From Lates calcarifer (taxonomy: Eukaryota > Chordata > Actinopteri > Centropomidae), in NCBI RefSeq assembly GCF_001640805.2, contig NC_066850.1, forward strand, positions 15,931,036-15,995,035: a stretch of 64,000 nucleotides of DNA. The letters are read 5' to 3'. The notes below the pieces were generated by a model. That model did no database searches and was not told where the DNA came from. It worked only from the letters and a program-made list of their open reading frames with translations. How positions within the stretch are numbered: position 1 is the stretch's first letter; each line of letters opens with the position of its first letter. Of this stretch, positions 60,726 to 64,000 are shown one piece after another. Position numbers and translations under genes: made by a program.

Positions 60726-63239
60726 TACAAATATCTGGAGCCGCGCGATGTTGTCTGAGTCATGGTGTTTTTCTCTCAGTCAGCTCCCAGTCTGGGCTCC
60801 ATTCATCCTTATTTTAGATGCTCTGCTAACAGGCGCCGGCTGTAAGAGAAACTGCAGGAGACAGCTCATGCAGGCGGGTTACATTTACTCACTTTCTGTC
60901 CTTTGTACTGTCTCTTACTTTCTGCTTCTATATCCCTCGTTTTTTTTTTTGTTTTTTTTTACACCCACATACCCTCCACAGTAGAGTCTGCTCACATGAT
61001 TGTGCCTACTCTTGCAAAGCTTTAACATATTCAGGATTTGTACTCTTTGAGGCTGTGTCTCGTAGAATACAGCTCACGGATGGTTGATGACTCAGTTTTA
61101 GTTTGTCTGCTGGTAATGTGTGTGGTGTCAAAAGCTCCACATTGTGGTCACACTTGCCAGTCAACTAATTGTCTCTGGCCATTTAATTTCCTATTGTGAC
61201 TGGGCCTGGGTATCTTCTAAAATGTTAGTTACGTTGAGAGATATAGACTTCTTGTTTTCTATAAAACACATTAGAGCCAAGATATTGATTGATCTGCTGG
61301 TGCCAGTATGGCATACTCAGACATTTTCTGACTAGTAAGACCTTCATCATCAAGCGACTAAGATTTAGGAAATGTGACAGTATTTATTTTGTTTTTTCTG
61401 GTAAAATATTATTAACAAAACTGCAGTTTTATCCTCCTGAACCATCCTCTAAAATATCAAATGACAGGACAATAGGTCATTGCCTGCAGTCTTTACCAAG
61501 GACCAAGGAAGAGGCAAGCATCTGACAGTGCACATGAACCCGGTGAACTATAAATATATAACCAACACAAAACGGCAGCCATGGTAATACAACCAGCCTA
61601 ATGTCCCCATTCTCATCCAGACACGTCCTGTTTGAAATATCATCCTTTCCGAGGGATAATGTGCTTTTGTCTCATCAAGCTCCCCGTGTGCAGACAGAAT
61701 AAAAGTACGACCCTTTTAACGTGGATTGGGCCACTTCATTTTCAGTTGTTGTTATATATGTTTGTGAAATTCTCAGACAGGCTGCATAAGAAGCAGGTTT
61801 GAAGGCCAGGATAAGACCTGGAGATTAAAATGATCAAGGGCAAGGACAGGCGTGGACTCAGCGAGTGAAACTCAAATTTTTGTTAACTGCTGCTAAAACC
61901 TGCTTCCCACAAATAGACTTAATCCCGGAGTGATAAAAAGGATTTTTCATCAGTGAAATTAAGTGAGAGAATACATGCTTTTATCTGGTCTGTGCACTTA
62001 CAGCTGTTTTGTTTACTGTTGTTTCCTCTGTAGCTAAGGACTAACTGCAAGGGAAATTGATTTGCAGGTTAAAAATGGGGCCTTTATAAGGTTAATAAGG
62101 GAGTGGAAAAAGCCATACCCTTGTGGTCGATAATTAGATGGAATCTCAGCTCATCCTGAGTTCAGCATGACTTGGCATACTGGAAGGTTCAGTGAAGATA
62201 AGGAGTCTTTGATTGCCCAGAGGATGTGGTGCACTACTGTAGCAAAAACAGGGGTCAGCTGTAGATTGGATACAAAAGCCCTAAAGGCATATTGAAGTAT
62301 AAATAATGTTCAGATGGGAATTCTGCTGATTTTACATGAAGATCAGTTTATTCCTCACAAGGAAAAAAATAAGCAGTTCACGAAAAGAGTTGCATAATGA
62401 TTACACCTAGTTGGGGCTGGTAGAGTGTGAAAGACGAATAAGTTCAGCAGACAGGCAGGGTCAATGAAAGGTGACACCGAGTTACATGATGGGAAATGTA
62501 GAAACTACTGTGTTTGGAGCTTGACTCAGATTAGATTTAAAGTCGATATATCTTTGCTGTAAAGTACACCTGCGACCTTTACCCTTATTGTTAAAATGAT
62601 GAAGTGTTTAATGGTAAAAATGGGTTTGAAATAAAACCATCAACCTTGTCATCACAGGTATCTTTTCTGTAAGAACTTGAGAGAGGCCATTCCACTCCCT
62701 ACAATAGTTAAAGGGATAACATGATAGCATGCTGTCTTACATCCTGACTCTCCATGCTGAGCTGCAAATGTTACAGCCAAATAAAAGACATTTGGAAGTG
62801 ATTGTTTTCATTCACTCTGGATCCATTCAGAATTGTGGGCATATTATTTTTTATGTGTTAACCTGAGTTTGCATGTTAACTAAACTGACCAATTCCCCTA
62901 CCAGTGTTTCCACAACAAATTTATAGTAATAGTATAGTTAGCAATACTAAAGGGATTCAGAGTTTGGTATAGGCCACTAATTGGGCATCTTAAATCAAGG
63001 TAGAAAAACAGTACCCGTGAGATTTTCCTGTTTGTATCTCTTTTCCCTCCAGGCCATCTTCCAGTTTTCATGAATCTAGAGCCAAAGTAGTAGAGATGCT
63101 GTTGCCATGGCAAGTTTCTGGCAGCTTTTCCCTTCATTTGTTGCTCTCAGGTCACCTGTTGCTATGGCAGAATTCACATTTCCAACCAAATACAGCAGCA
63201 GCATTACAAGCTGTATATTGCTTTTAAGCATACTTTTAA

Positions 63240-63425
63240 GAAACATTTTTTTTGTTGCCTTTATTTATAGAACAGTGAGAGAGAGACAGGAAACAGGGAG
63301 AGAGTGGGGGAATGACATGCAGTACAGGTCTGGCCGGATCGGGAGTCAAACCGGGGTCCACCTGCTCAGACCACTAGGACCCACATGGTACGCGCCCTAA
63401 CCATTCGGTTATGAGGGCGCCCCAA
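63240..63425 (-). mobile_element. tRNA-derived SINE-like element
   Basis: On the minus strand the head starts GGGGCGCCCTCATAACCGAA, where TAACCGAATGG serves as an A box, and further on GGTTTGACTCC serves as a B box. The body contains the reverse complement of GGGGGAATGACATGCAGTAC, a hallmark of a very common percomorph repeat, and ends in a TTTATTTATAG/T-rich stretch. The plus strand shows the usual GAGAGAGAGACAGGAAACAG. The tRNA-like boxes suggest SINE origin. Confidence 0.7.
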
Positions 63426-64000
63426 AAAAAGAAACATAGTATTCTTAATAACTGCATTATTAACTCTTTCAGTCAATATCGGTATGAGCTTTAAATGAAC
63501 GTGACTTGAACCTGGTTTAATCTGTGGTGTGATGTGAACCTAAGATACCAGCAGCTTCTCCTCAGGGACTTCCATGGAGCTTTCCAACAACAGATAATGA
63601 ACTGATTTTGCCTTGTTAGTGACTTGAAAATAAGCTCCTTTTGGTTGGAGATGCAGCTTCAGTGCGTTAATTACAATTGGAGTGAATGATATGCAAGTTG
63701 GGGTGCTGAATGTCAAAAATGCCATGACTGCATATTATGACAAATCATGGTTCTAAAGTGATATTTTCAGGTGACATTGAATGGCTGTATTTATCCCAGC
63801 ATAGAGGTACTATCTCAACCAGACTATACCCCCTTGGGCATAAGTAAACTGACCATTTTTACTTGTTGCTTACAGCCAAATTCCTAGCAATACATGTGTG
63901 TATATTCATCATGTGTCATGAATTTAATGTTTTCATCATAGTTTTTTTTCCCCTTTACTTTCTTCAGTGCTATTGTGCCTGTTGTCTGAAGCTTATTGGT

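Larger units (their letters stand above)
58557..64000 (+). other. osbpl8: osbpl8 intron after the alternative exon, non-coding
   Basis: I searched for the next conserved ORP8 segment (around KLYNGSEK and KKNYREEKKRAT) and did not find it, so the shared downstream exons lie beyond the window. Two SINE-type elements are present and listed separately. A C-rich ORF at 60514-60984 is not a gene. Confidence 0.55.

Noticed and set aside
60514..60984. 156-codon plus-strand open frame
   Set aside because: It runs antisense through a tRNA-derived SINE and then a T-rich tract. The protein has no domain character.
1..64000. CRISPR arrays, operons, prophage or plasmid functions
   Set aside because: The window is plainly vertebrate. 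The simple repeats are microsatellites, not spaced direct repeats, and no prokaryotic gene organisation exists.

Overview
The window looks like a teleost genome, probably a spiny-rayed (percomorph) fish. It has split genes with short exons and very long introns, many (CA/GT)n and (GA)n microsatellites, and several interspersed repeat families I recognise from percomorph genomes. There are no bacterial-style genes, and long open frames are rare and mostly spurious.

Two protein-coding genes can be supported, arranged head to head. On the minus strand the first coding exon of zdhhc17 (ankyrin-repeat palmitoyl-transferase HIP14) lies at 2990-3052, and the rest of that gene runs off the left edge. 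On the plus strand the 5' half of osbpl8 (ORP8, an ER-anchored oxysterol-binding-protein-related lipid exchanger) fills about 5.4-64 kb. The OSBPL8-ZDHHC17 neighbourhood is also found in human, which supports both calls. Only N-terminal exons of osbpl8 are present; the PH domain, lipid-transfer domain and C-terminal membrane anchor must lie to the right of the window.

Layout of osbpl8: a promoter and untranslated exon near 5.4-5.6 kb; candidate alternative first or untranslated exons near 15.9, 34.8 and 53.4 kb; a first coding exon at 25930-25974; a possible 30-nt microexon at 44266-44295; a 37-nt exon at 46905-46941; and the exon at 48863-49033 that carries the conserved internal start MSQRQ, the start of the human short isoform ORP8S. 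These exons join without a stop or phase conflict. At 58406-58556 there is a second, alternative N-terminal exon that reads like the N-terminus of the paralogue ORP5 (MKEEGLLSRRRFSTC...). It ends in the same splice phase as the 48863-49033 exon, so both could splice to the same downstream exon. This is the most interesting feature: one locus apparently keeps both an ORP8-type and an ORP5-type N-terminus.

The rest is intron or intergenic DNA with old mobile elements: a degraded LINE reverse transcriptase (18.1-19.1 kb), two tRNA-derived SINEs (60.5 and 63.3 kb), an element with terminal inverted repeats (44.3-44.8 kb), several MITE-like or dispersed fragments, and simple repeats. All family names come from memory of typical sequences; no searches were run.
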